64,000 nt of DNA from Temnothorax longispinosus. Its lineage: Eukaryota; Arthropoda; Insecta; Hymenoptera; Formicidae. The translations under genes and the position numbers were made by a program. Of the stretch, positions 1 through 11,927 are shown in pieces. Where the stretch lies: assembly GCF_030848805.1 (NCBI RefSeq), contig NC_092358.1, positions 24,045,073 to 24,109,072 on the forward strand, given 5' to 3'. The notes under the pieces were generated by a model. The model saw nothing but the letters and a program-made list of their open reading frames with translations. It was not told the origin of the DNA and searched no databases. Positions within the stretch are counted from its first letter, which is position 1. Each line of letters opens with the position of its first letter.

Positions 1-2880
1 ATATCCCCTTCAAGTTTGTATACTTGCTTAGATAACACCCTGTATATCTGCTACATATACAAATGTACGTGAATATCACATTTCTCTTATAAAAATAACG
101 ATTGACGAGTTTAAAAAAGAGGTGAAATAGACAACTATAAACGTAGACATCCACACATAAATAAAAACGAAATCAGTTTTGCGGATTTAGCATCATTCAC
201 ACATTAATTGTGTTTCGTTTGTGCCCCTTATTTTAAAACTCGTTCAATTCATATCGGATAAAGGCTCAAAATGTAAAAATTGCAAAACCAAAAATGTTCG
301 AAAACGGAAGAGGGAGCAACAGAGCGGAAGTCCGAATGGAGAAGGTTGAGCCCTCGGCGTGTTTTCTGGTCACATATTTGTAAAGTACCCGGCAGCCAGC
401 CGCGCTCTATTCATTTCTGTCCGTACGACGGACGTCCCGGATCCCGGTGCATGCCGCTCGCATAAATTCCGACCACGCAGCATATGAAAGAAAAAAGATT
501 TCCGCCTGCGGCACGCATGGAAGATGACGGTAGGATCCTGTTAGTAGAGACGGAAGAGTATAGTCAGGGAAGGATATTCAAAAGAAAAGTGATCCAGGAT
601 GAATCTGTCTTAAGAATCTCGAGGGAACGAATGTTGTCTTATTCATTGTTACCTTCAAGCATATTCTGCCTTCGCCTGAGAATAATAACAAATTCATCAG
701 ATAATGAACATGCAGAATTCATAATTGATAATAAGAATTTCTTCAAATAGAAGGATAAATTAAAAATATGTATTTGACTGAATTTTTTCATTCAATCTTA
801 TATGTATTACGGATCATAATACACTTCTGCTAACTTGCAGAACGTTTAGCGATAATTGTTTAAAGTGTTGTTTATATTTCATTTCATTATATTTTTTAAT
901 GGTATAGTTAAGAACCTGGGCATTCAATCCGCGCGATTATGAATTCTTTTCCTCTGTTTCTCATCTTTTCACTATATCGAATTTAAGTTCTGAGCAACAT
1001 TTATCCTTGGAGCGAAGGAGCAACGTGAGGTGAATATTCAGATACAGAAATATAAGAAATATACATACGTAGAAGAATATTCAGACGTAGGTTGGGTCAA
1101 TTCTACAAAGCACAGAATAGGAGATTTTCTTATTCTGCTGATATTCCCATATGTCAGGCACGGTGGCGAGAGATGCATCTTGCAACACGTCAGTTTAATC
1201 TCAGATATCGAAAACGCCATCACTATTTTTCTTTTGTATATTTCTCGGATAACGATAATTTTAAGTTCAAATGTATACACATATATGTTACTGTTCTATA
1301 TATTGCTTTTGACTAGTAAGATTAAATTTTCACAAATATCGTGATGCTTCAAAAATTCATTATTGACCAAAATTTTCAAGTGTACTTGCTGAACATCTAA
1401 AAGCACATGTCTAAAACCACATATGATAGAGATAGCATCTATTCTATTTGTTCCGTGGACACTTTTGAAATAGCTAAAACACTGATAAATAGAGAAATGT
1501 TGCACAAATACTAACAAAAACACCAGATTTAGAAATCAGTAAGCAGCTGAAAAATATGAATTTTATTATGTCAAAGATAAACAAGAAAGCTAGCTAGATT
1601 ATATTTAGCGTTTATATCACGTTAGCCAGATATATGTGATTGTGTATTGGAATACAAATAGATCGAATAGACAATTAGTTGAACCGCGCGATTGATATTG
1701 CAAACGGAATGTTAAAAGTTAAGAGGAACCCAGCTGCGATGAGGAAATACGATGTAAAACGTTTCCAAACGTGGAATGTAGCGCGACAGTTTTCAGCGCT
1801 TATTCGAAATTGTATCTAGACGAGTGGCGCAAATATTCCATGAAAATGACGCATCGCGGTTCGCGTTTCCCCTCGTTGCCGTCGCTGAAGTTTGTGCTAC
1901 ACATTTTTCCCGCTTCTCCGCCGCGAGTTTAGCAGTATGTCCATCTATCCGTCCGATATCATCCAATTGCGGAAAATACCGAACGTGGTTAACCGCACAT
2001 ATCGTCGCTACAAACGAGTCGCGGGCCCGCGAGCCAAATCACGAAAATTCGAAAAGCAATACAACACTTGGAGCTGATACGCGCTATTATTTCAGGCGTA
2101 AAGAGCCAAATGGCTGGGATGTTCATCACTTCCGATGGACAAAGATGAAACGCGTTTAAATGATAGCGACCAATCGACCGAGCGATAATCTAATCGTTAC
2201 TGTGTCGTGCGTCGACTATTACATAAAATGACAGTTTCCATGATTAATCGTACGCTATGCTATGCAATGCTATATTCACTTGATGTCACTCACGGCTCGA
2301 AACGTACTTTATCGAAATATTTCGAGAATTAATGAAAAGTTATATCTGTATGCATAATATGTATATATCCATTTATCTAATTACATATGTACATGTATTA
2401 CAATTGTACATGTATCAGAATTATACTAAGCACACATTTATAGCTTTTTTGCTTATAGCTTCTTCTGCCACTCAACACTGATTAGGCTGTTTTACGATAG
2501 ACATAATAATTGAAAATATCATTTTGTCACCGTTATTTTTATATTAAAAGTACCGTGTGAAGTTTTTTCAAATTTATTATTGCAATGTCTCAGTAAATAA
2601 TACGAATCTCTGAAGTAAATCCATTTGACCATTCGCGTCATTCGTGAGAAAAAGACTAAGATATTTTTCTCGCAAATGTAAACGTCGATAACAGAACAAC
2701 TGAAGATTGCACTTCTAGCCGTTTACTCAAGTATAACAACGATATTATCCGTGCATTACGAGAAAATACATTCACTCTTAAGAAAACTGATTTTCTGTTT
2801 ATCCCGAAATTTGGCCATGCTATGCATCTGCATCTGAATTTGTTACCGATACTAAAGTCTGTATAAACGAACTTTTAGAA
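1..2880. other. AT-rich non-coding stretch, no gene recognised
   Basis: Only short open frames occur (none above 111 codons), and none shows a domain, a signal peptide or a convincing pair of splice sites. The DNA is AT-rich with short GC-richer islands near 1.8-2.1 kb. Nothing further can be supported. It is best read as intergenic or intronic DNA. Confidence 0.5.
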
Positions 2881-2928
2881 CTGATAAATGCACATATTTA
2901 TCGATAAAAATGCGTTCAGAATACGGGC
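2881..2928. mobile_element. solo arm of the 28.6-kb MITE family
   Basis: About 48 bases closely match one terminal arm of the inverted-repeat element at 28576-28712, including the shared core TTTATCGATAAAA and the end GAATACGGG. The partner arm is not found in the preceding bases, so this looks like a truncated copy. It shows that the element is dispersed and not a local palindrome. The assignment rests only on similarity inside this window. Confidence 0.55.
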
Positions 2929-3148
2929 TTAAGTTTTTAAAATAGCTCCTATGAAACGTGTCCTAGAAGAGAACAATATTTTTTTTTTTAATACCGATTA
3001 TTCGAGTTCGCGTCATCTTTCTATTTGTGTTATATCGTTGATAAGATGAATGAAATAAATTATGATGACATGACAGTCGTAACGATAATCAATAAGCTAA
3101 TAAACTAACCCATCATATCCCCTAACAATAGAACTATATATACACACT

Positions 3149-3471
3149 CTCAGAAAAGATTTCTAGATACAATACTATTAGGATCGAAATAGGGCCAATC
3201 ATATTTAGTATTGAAAGAAGAATATTTTAATCTTAAATAGAAGAATTCTTAAATCTAGAATAATTCTGAGAAATTTAGAGGGATAGCATATCCAAGATTA
3301 TTTTAATCTAGATTTAAGAATTCCTCTATTTAAGATTAAAATATTCTTCTTTCTAAAAGTTTAATTTAAGAATTCCTCTATTTAAGATTAAAATGTTCTT
3401 CTTTCAATACTAAATATGATTGGCCCTATTTCGATCCTAATAGTATATTGTATCTAGAAATCTTTTCTCAG
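3149..3471. mobile_element. palindromic MITE-like element with ~105-bp inverted arms
   Basis: The first ~105 bases and the last ~105 bases are near-perfect reverse complements. Shared blocks include AGAAAAGATTTCTAGATA, ATTAGGATCGAAATAGGGCC and AATCATATTTAGTATTGAAA. There is no open reading frame inside, so this is a non-autonomous foldback or MITE-type element. The outermost bases differ slightly between ends (CTCTCAGAAAAG against CCCTGAGAAAAG read inward) and no clear target-site duplication is visible, so the superfamily cannot be assigned. The right half also carries an internal 41-bp duplication. Confidence 0.75.
3313..3405. repeat. 41-bp direct duplication inside the MITE
   Basis: Bases 3313-3353 and 3365-3405 are the same 41-bp segment with a single mismatch (ATATTC against ATGTTC), separated by 11 bases. 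The segment is part of the right arm of the surrounding element, and the left arm carries only one reverse-complement copy. The duplication therefore arose in this copy or its lineage after the palindrome formed. Confidence 0.8.
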
Positions 3472-3659
3472 GGCGCATAAATACGTAAATTCGATAAGAT
3501 CGAAAACCATATAAACTAGTTCTCTTTAATTACGATCAGAACTATTTCTATTGTGAAAGATTTGATTTATTCGCAAATTTTCCTCCAATAATCGGAAATT
3601 ATATGTATGTGGACTTTGCACGACTCGTGCACGTCACGGTTCTCGAATTTGAGTTGTTT

Positions 3660-4010
3660 AGTTATCTAGAACGAATGACGCTGGTACGCGCCAACACGAA
3701 ATGACCGCGCCAGAGAAATAACGGTGGCGCGCGGCGGGGAGCGCGTTATAGTCGCGCGTGGCGATCGGCTACGGCAATTTGCGACAACTAATCTAAATTC
3801 AAATTGCCTCGAACAAAACTAATCTAGTGGTCACACGGAGCGCTCGCAGTCGCCCGGCCTCGCAACTCGCGCCACTCCGCGCCACGCCGCGCCGCTACTC
3901 TTCTGTTTCACGTCCCTTGCTTTCACCCTTTCACCCTTTCGTGCCGTCATCCGAAACGTGTGCTCCATCGCACACCGATAGACCGCGAGTGACAATCGAC
4001 CGAGCCCCGA
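3660..4010. promoter_or_regulatory. GC/CpG-rich patch, possible promoter
   Basis: This is a sharp rise in GC with many CpG dinucleotides inside otherwise AT-rich DNA, including repeated GCGC and CGCGCC runs and a GCGCCACTCC/GCGCCACGCC near-repeat around 3870-3890. Such patches are often promoter-proximal in insect genomes, but no initiator, TATA box or adjoining coding exon could be tied to it. It could equally be GC-rich intron. Orientation is unknown. Confidence 0.25.
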
Positions 4011-4269
4011 CTTGGTTAAAATCTACCCGCGTAGACGCATACGAACGCTGATTTAGAAACCGCCGGTCCAATTGTTTCATATACGCGCTCGAATTGTATC
4101 GTATCGTGGCGGTACGAAGCAGATCGAATAATAAAGTTAGTTACGAAAGCGTGAAGAATGATCGAATTTAGTTTCTCTAATGCTTTCAAGGAGTTGCGTG
4201 AGATGTTCGGAACAACTTCTTCACTGCCGTGCATTATAGTTTCAAATAATTAATTTTTATTACCGCCTT

Positions 4270-4322
4270 AAATATATTTTATTACGCTTCTCGATGCACG
4301 AGAAGCGTAATAAAGTATATTT
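4270..4322. repeat. 24-bp perfect-type hairpin, 5-nt loop
   Basis: Left arm 4270-4293 and right arm 4299-4322 pair at 23 of 24 positions, with ATGCA as the loop. The core is TTTATTACGCTTCTCG. The size is shorter than a typical animal pre-miRNA loop would suggest. It may be a small palindromic insertion or an RNA structure. A 20-bp near-duplication (ATTTGTAAAGTA / ATTTGTACAGTA) follows at once. Confidence 0.6.
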
Positions 4323-7300
4323 GTAAAGTAAAAATTATATTTGTACAGTAAAAAATATATATTTGCGCTATTCAAACAACGTGTACAAAACATCCGCTTA
4401 GAAACGGATACAAAACGGATTAGAATATCCAGAACACAAGATATCAGGATGGTTTTAAACAGTTGACGACCCCAGGATATGTCAATTAGGATTTTCGACG
4501 ATTATATCTTTCGGCGGAAGCGTATAGATTTTTCACCGTTCGCCGAGCAAGATTTTTCCAAGAAAATCGCACTTAAATCACGACGCGAAAACTCGCCAGG
4601 CTGGCTGGCGGAACACATTATAAACGTGCCGTTCCACGGATATTTCGCATATTTCAGGAATTCCACTCAGGAGGGTTCGCGTTTGACGCATGACTCATCG
4701 CCTTGCGTAAAGAACACCACTGCATTTTCAGCCACGGCGCGGCGCATCGCTGGCCAGTTAAGCTCAATCAAATTAACTACTCCAGATTAACTAATTCAGA
4801 CGCGCGAATATAAAATAAACGAGTTCATTAAAGAGTTGCGATATAAAATTTTTCTTTCAAGTGAAGAATCATTTTAAATCAAGCATAATTAGAAATAATT
4901 AAGTCTTTGCCACGATAAAAATATGTTCTCAGGCCGAACATGTTCAGGATAAAATAGGATCCCTCGATACACGATTCATTTCATTTATGAATAAATCAAA
5001 CATATTGGTGCAATACGCCGATTTTTTGAAAATCCAATTTTTGCTTTTTTAGAACATTCCTTTTTTAGTTGAAAAACAACGGTCACGTGGTTATGTCGTG
5101 TTGATAACCGAACTTTTACACATACATGTTCCAATTTTCGGAACACACCATTGAAACATGCCTCCGAAAATCTCGACGGAGCGAAAATGCCTCGCTGAAA
5201 AAACATTTCGACGTCAAGGTATTACGGCTTTAATCGTGGACTAGAGGCGATCGTGTTTTAGGTTTTAGGGTTGGGGCCAAGGAAGGAACTTGTAAACCTG
5301 AAGAAGCAATATTGGTTCGACGGTAGGAGTTACCGAGCCACAATTCATTACGAAAATCGATTCGCCGGCAATAGTGGCTGATTGGAGGTGGTCACTAGTT
5401 TCATCTCTTTCCCTCTTCCTATTTCGTTCCTTCCTCTCGCTCTTTTTCCCTCCGCTCGTTTTCGTTTCAGCAATCATTTGCGGATCGTAGTTACCCTAAG
5501 TTTGATTCGAGACAAACTGTATCGCGATTCAACTCCTTAAATTTAAACCGGAAGAACGTTTAGGAATCTTCGTAGACGATTCTTCGCCGCAATAAAATGT
5601 TATTCCGTTATGGTAAACTTTTATATTCGTTGTCTCAGATAGATCACGGAAATAACATTTGCACAATTGTAACAAAACTGCAATAATGTTATTTTTAATA
5701 AGAATAAAATTGAAAAAAGGGAGGAATTTGTTGAAACAGCAACTTTTTTTGCGTCTAAAAATTCATTATGTACAATTATTACATTAAATATATATATATA
5801 TATATTTATTGTCATGTACAAATATGGTAATAAGACCAAGAGTGAGAGAGAAAAGCAAAAAACGAGCTCTGTAGCTTTATTCGAGAACTTTTTCGATTTG
5901 GATTGTTTCGCGTTCAAAAAATACCATAATAAAACATTTCTTCTTTTATTATGTATAACATATATTTTTTCCCAATGCATAATAACATGGTTCACAAAAC
6001 TTGCTGTGGCTTAACTTTATGCGTATAGCATCGTGAAAGAGCTTACCTATGCTTATTTTACGACAAATACAAGATAGCTATAAATTGTGTGTTAAATTTT
6101 TACGATACCGAGGGATTTATATTCATGTAACCGCGTAACTAAGATTTGTGTATATTTATATTTTAGTTATTATAAGAGCTCTCTGACACCTCGCTATGAA
6201 AATCAATATGCCGCGCGAACATCCACCTCTTTCCGTTCGTCGGTACTTGTTTTACTTTGAATTCTTTACTTTTGATTTAATCTCATATTCCTAACAAATT
6301 TTTGCAATAAGGATGAGAAGAGGATAGTATTAAGTAATAAATATCGGTGCGCGTTATCGCGCAGGAAAAAGGACGTCTTTAAATCCGGAAGTTTCGTGAC
6401 GCTAAGTGATGGGACAACAGTGCACGAATCAGGACAATAAAGGTCCGCCCTGTCTGCGAGGGGTTGCTGTACGCGGCGCCTCACACCACGTGGCATTGTC
6501 CCGGCCGGTATTTGTGATATTAAACTGTTTAATCACCGAACTATAGAAAAAGCGTGAGTGCCTACGGTCGCGCGCGTCGTCGTTCGTGAGTTTCGTATGC
6601 GTATCTGTGTGCACATCGGTTCCCGCATAGCTCGTAAATCTCACCCATTCCGAGTTCCCCTGTATATATACCATGGAGGAACGGACGTTTATACACCGAT
6701 ACAACATGCTTGTCGTAGCCGATGGGTGAGTGTACGAAACATCCAGTTGAATCGACGAGGAACAGAATGCAGAGGATGAGGAGTGAAATCGGAGGGAACA
6801 ACAAGTTACACGGTAGTGGCGCGAGAATCCTTTCCTCTCTTTCTCTTTCGCGCTTTTAACCACTTTAATATAAAGCTCTGACGGCTTATCCTTCCTCCAA
6901 ATAAAATTAGCGAGGCTTATGAATTAATATACGTTTTAACCATTCATGTAATGATATGCAAATTTTATTCATCTCTCCATTCCGTTTATTTACGCCTTAA
7001 TTACATAATTACAATTGTAGAATCGGAACTATAAAACTTGTATCTATCTAATATTCTTCTCGAACAATTTTTATAGCGATGATTCGATAGTTCGGATTCA
7101 GTAATATAAATAGGGTCTAAAATTTCTAGCAAAATTAAATACAATCGATGCTATACGTTCAGCTTTTGGAGCAAAACCATTCATCGAGAAAAATTTGCGT
7201 CAACGCGAGTAAAATTTATCGATATATTTTATTCTCTCGCTATCATTAATTGACCGCGACTCATGGCGACGGGCATCGATAACGGGCATGAAAGAAAGGA

Positions 7301-7594
7301 TTAGTGTCGGTGTGAAAATCGCAAAATAGAAGGAGAATATAAATAAACACGAATATATAGATTTCGGTGCGGGATTTGCAGATCCGGGAGAGAAGCGACA
7401 TCGGACAGTATATTGCACCGCTTGTTGCACCGCAACGAAACGCAATAACGTATCGGTGCACAAATGTCAGTACGGTTGTCTGTCGCGGCACATATACACC
7501 GCGGGCGAAGCTGTCGAGAACCGAAAGTATAACAACCATAATAGGCTCCTGAATTGTGTGGCGAACAATGGGCAAAATGAAAAACGACCCAGCG
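4323..7594. other. non-coding stretch with isolated short ORFs
   Basis: No gene is recognised. A 103-codon ATG frame at 4479-4790 on the plus strand has a varied amino-acid composition but no domain, no signal peptide and no recognisable splice context. A TA microsatellite lies near 5787-5807. A moderately GC-rich patch at 6.4-6.8 kb is open in several frames on both strands, which is expected from composition alone. Confidence 0.45.
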
Positions 7595-7673
7595 CCTCTT
7601 TCTCTCTTTTTCTCTTTCTCTCTCTTCCTTTTTCTTTCTCTCTGTCTCTCTATTCTTTCTTTAAACTTTTTTG
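7595..7673 (+). repeat. CT-rich pyrimidine tract
   Basis: About 80 bases are almost entirely C and T, with repeated TCTCTTT units. It could act as a polypyrimidine tract, but the next AG is not followed by an open frame with a donor. It is annotated as simple-sequence DNA only. Confidence 0.7.
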
Positions 7674-10600
7674 TTAAATGAATTTCATCTGTATTTTTTA
7701 ATTTAAATTATGAATTTTTTTCTCATAGATAATTTTACATCGTTAGTATATGATGTAAAATATTGATAAACGGAATAGGGAACTCTTGAATTTCTCGCCT
7801 TTTGATGCTATTCCAATAGTATAAAATGTTCACAAAATACATTAAGACAGTAATACGATAAGACAGATATATGTGAAATAGCTTAATGCAAAAGTAACAC
7901 CTACTTATGCATTAGCAATAGTTTACCAAACTCATCCCAGTACCTATCGCCGACAAACACGTATTTCGCTCGTTATTCAAAGTTTACAAAAGTCTAATGA
8001 GAGATCTCTAACCGCGATAAAATAACAACATACATTATTTACGAGAATTTTATTGTCCAAAATAAACTAGTAAAATTGCTACATCTCTCATCTCATCACG
8101 CGGCGAAAGTTAAACTTTGCCTTCAAATATTTTTGATTATTATTTTAATTCGAGTATTATCGCGTTCTGCACCCAAATTATCTTGTATTACGCCCGAGTT
8201 ACTTCCTAAATTATCTCGCGTAACATACATAAATTGTATCGAGCAATAAACGATATGTACATTGGCACAAGCATTCCAGCCATACCAAATTTAAAACGTA
8301 ATTCCGGTATTTTAGTACAATTTTAATAATGTGTTCTGAGATATTTCCATAGAATTTAAAGTATCTGTGTTGTCAAAATTATTATAAATTCTCTTAAATT
8401 ACTGCACACGCATACCGGAACTCATTTTCGATAATGAATCAAAAAGCACGTTATTGAACAACAGTATAATGTAATAATACAGCTCTTTATTTTTAACATG
8501 GCTCTTTATTATACATATATTATAGATCAAGTTTATTATTACAAGGTACGATACATCATAAAATTTGTTAAGAATTTTTGGTAATGTAATGCACGAGTAA
8601 ATTTTTTATACATAAGTAAAACATTATACATTTTATATGTTCAATCAAAAAATTACTTACTCTACTAACTCGTGTTATAAAATTACATTACCAGATATAA
8701 GTGTGAACATAATTTTGATTTCAGCATTTTCAAACTGATTTAAAGTTATACGTGCAAATTTATTTTAATACTGACACAATTTGACGTTTGCATAGTGCCC
8801 GAATTATATGTACATATATCGAAGGGATATTCTAAAGAGATATTCTGTAAAGTAAACGGACGAAAAATTATATCATATTTGCCGTATTTTGCTGTAGAGA
8901 GTACAAACAAAAATATATCACGTAGTATTAATTCTTCGCGTTAAACGCTTGATATTATAATTTCAAGGATTCTATTTTGGTTCCCTGAATCTCGAGGTCA
9001 TTATCGCAGGCTGCTTCTTCGGAAACTCCAGATCAAAAGCCTCAAAAGCTTTTTTTTTTCACTCTAAGGTGTTATAACCTCAGCCACTAAATAAGCACCT
9101 CTCACACAGTATGGCATGAAATTATATAAGAAAACTAGTCCACCGTGTAGCTACCACAATCTGTCCCGATTTCCAGCATGGCGTAGGACGTGACAGCTTT
9201 ACGAGGATAATAAGCTAGTATTACGCCCTCACGGTGAGAGTTTTTGCAAATTGAAGTAAATTCCATTCCCATCCCTGTATTCCCCCCTGTCGTCCACGAT
9301 GGTGTACGATGCGTGAAACCACATTCTCCGTAAGTAATGCTTTACTACGCTCGTTGGCCTGGTTCTCTCGTCTAGATCGCAGTCCTCCAGACTTCATAAG
9401 AACCCTCTCGCCCGAGTGCTTATATCCGCGTCAAAGCACCAATAATATCATCAGCCACATTTTAACGTAGCAATCGACAGTCGTAAGGCTTTTCGCGGTT
9501 ATGATGCAGTGCTACATGATACCATAATTATATGACGTGCAATTATGTATATATGTATATGCACAATCATATGGATATATATTATATGTAATGAAAATCT
9601 AAAATTTCATCTCAAATTGTATGAAAAATCCGTAATTAAAATAGATATGAAGTCAGTAATATTGATATACTGATGTAATTAGTGAATGTATTTATATGAC
9701 ACAGATGATATCTCTATACGAAACGATTTCTAATCTTTACATTTGTGACGCTGGAAGCACGAATAATTTTTTGTTGTCGACGTATTATGGATCGTAATAT
9801 CGAAATTCAAACTCGCGCAAGGTATATCGGTTGCATTTCCCGAATAAAACTGTATCCGTTGAAATATCCATGCATCCAAATATATTTGTTTATCCGTGCA
9901 CCGAGAGAGCGGATCCGCGTATCTTTAACAAGTAGTCACAGACAAACTTGGCCAGTCCCGACAACACCTTCTCGTGGTTTTGTTCCTCGACAGAGTGGAA
10001 ATATCCCCTCGAAATGTTTTCCGCGAAGATAGTACGTGCTCTGTGGTTTTACCCTACCTTCCTCACATGAATATTCACGGCTAATTTGTAAGAAGCTCTC
10101 CAAACAACGTTGCTACATACCGTCTAACCGAGCGTACAAGCACTCATACACGTGCGTACCAACACGACTCGACCATCAGAATTTACCTTTAATTATCGTA
10201 AGAGCGAATAAAAGATCGTTTTCACGTGTAAACAGCGAGAATATTCGTCGATAAATTCAATTTCAGCGTCGACTATCGGTACACGTTGGAAAATCTTCAA
10301 TTCAGAATTACGTTAGTGCAAAATTGAAATCCTGCTAGGAAGAGAACAATAAGTTACACGAGAGAAGATGGATAATTTGCGATAGAGAAAAGCGTACGTT
10401 ACATGAGAATAATATCTCGACGATAATCTTTTAACAATTGAAATTTATATATGGATATATATATACATATGTATTGTAACTTGGCTCTGAAAGAGGAAGA
10501 AAAAGCGATAATATATTGATTACATTTTATTAAAATTGTGGGAAATAATAAAAGATCCAAATGTCTGGCAGCGAACCGGAAAAATATTGAGGAAATTATT

Positions 10601-11262
10601 TGCAACCGTATACACGATGTACGGTTCAACAATGAAATCTGGAATAACGTCGATACGTACGCGTATATAGAAAACATCGCATCGGCGACACTTTTGTGCT
10701 CGGGCTCAACACGCTAGAATTCTCATAAAATGCAAATATTATTAGCATTCCCCGACGTCCTCTTACACGCGACGTCCGCGATCTTGCCAATATACATGTC
10801 TACGTATACGTACCGTACTTGATATTCAGATGATGAGATTTACGACAGATACAAAGATACATTGTCGGATAGTTCCCTACCGTTTGCACATTCGTTTCAA
10901 TTCTTCGTCGAGTGAATATGCGTGAATTCTATATACAATGATTCTCTCCATGTGTGGACGATCCACATATTTGCATAGGTATACCCGATATTAAGATTAT
11001 CGACATGACACGTTTGCGTAACATGGTTCTCGTGAACTCTCCCGATTCACTGGCTTATTGTTCGTAAATTATGTTTTACGCAAGGATTTTCATCGCTTAC
11101 GTTATTAAAGTTGGGAAAGTTATACAATAATTAGCACATTCACAAATTTACGATTTTCTAAAGATTTTAATAAATTAAAAAAAAAAAGAAACAAATTTAG
11201 TTCTTTAAACTCATTAAAATCTTTAGAAAAGTACAAAATGTTGTAAATACAATTTTTAATTT
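7674..11262. other. AT-rich non-coding stretch with a weak inverted repeat
   Basis: No gene is recognised. A degenerate inverted repeat spans 8580-8692: GGTAATGTAAT at the left end pairs with ATTACATTACC at the right, and CACGAGT pairs with ACTCGTG inside with an offset. It is probably an eroded small foldback element. A good donor-like GTAAGT at 9332 follows a short open frame, but its acceptor is poor. Confidence 0.4.
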
Positions 11263-11390
11263 AATTAATTTTAATTAATTTAATTTTATCTTAATTAATT
11301 TAATTTAATTTAATTTAATTTAATTTAATTTTAATAAATTAAATTAATTTAATTTAAATTAATTTAAATTAATTAATTTTATTTTATCCT
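11263..11390. repeat. TTAAT/TTTAA simple repeat
   Basis: About 130 bases are built only from A and T with a recurring five-base unit (AATTT, TTAAT) and local palindromic AATTAATT blocks. This is low-complexity DNA likely to unwind easily; no function is implied. Confidence 0.85.
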
Positions 11391-11597
11391 TTCAAATAGT
11401 TATCGTTTTTTTTTCTCTGTAAATAGCTTTAAGAGGAGAAAATATTATACAATATTCATTCAGAGTATTGATGTTGAACATACTACATGCCCTGAATGAC
11501 AGTGCAATACCGAGAGTGACATTCCGTTGAGCTAAACTCTTCTCGTCGCAGTCAAACCAAGTTTTACCGTTGTAATTATCGTTCCTCGACCGCATGC

Positions 11598-11927
11598 ATG
11601 CGTATTCGAGATGGTAGGAAAAGAATTACATCAGATATAAAGGAGTTCGGCATTTTCTTCGGTTTACGAGCGCGCTTGTTACGAGGGCGTAAAGATGCCC
11701 CGCTTTTATTAAATTCTATCCCGGTGAACACACCAAGGTCCGAGTTATATAAACGACGTTACATGCCTTCGGGCGACATTTTAGGAGTACCTAGACGACT
11801 CTACGATGCGTTTAACGGCCAAATAGTCGATCCATCGTGTCAGATTTGTGTTCTGATTTGCCTGTTTCCTAGTATGCTCGGTGGAAGAGAGCTAGGATCA
11901 TTGCGTCCGTCTCGAATGAGGGAATAA
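11598..11927 (+). CDS. unrecognised 109-codon ORF, candidate only
   Basis: This ATG-started frame of 109 codons is open upstream to 11520, giving about 136 codons between stops in DNA of ordinary composition. The predicted product is basic and varied, with segments such as RYMPSGDILGVPRRLYDAFN and a Cys pair near the C-terminus (PSCQICVLIC). I do not recognise a family. No TATA box, initiator or splice sites were identified around it. A shorter minus-strand frame overlaps the upstream part. It could be a single-exon gene, part of an exon, or a chance frame, since several frames of similar length occur in this 64-kb window. The ATG was chosen because it is the first in frame; its context is not distinctive. 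Confidence 0.2.
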   Translation: MRIRDGRKRITSDIKEFGIFFGLRARLLRGRKDAPLLLNSIPVNTPRSELYKRRYMPSGDILGVPRRLYDAFNGQIVDPSCQICVLICLFPSMLGGRELGSLRPSRMRE

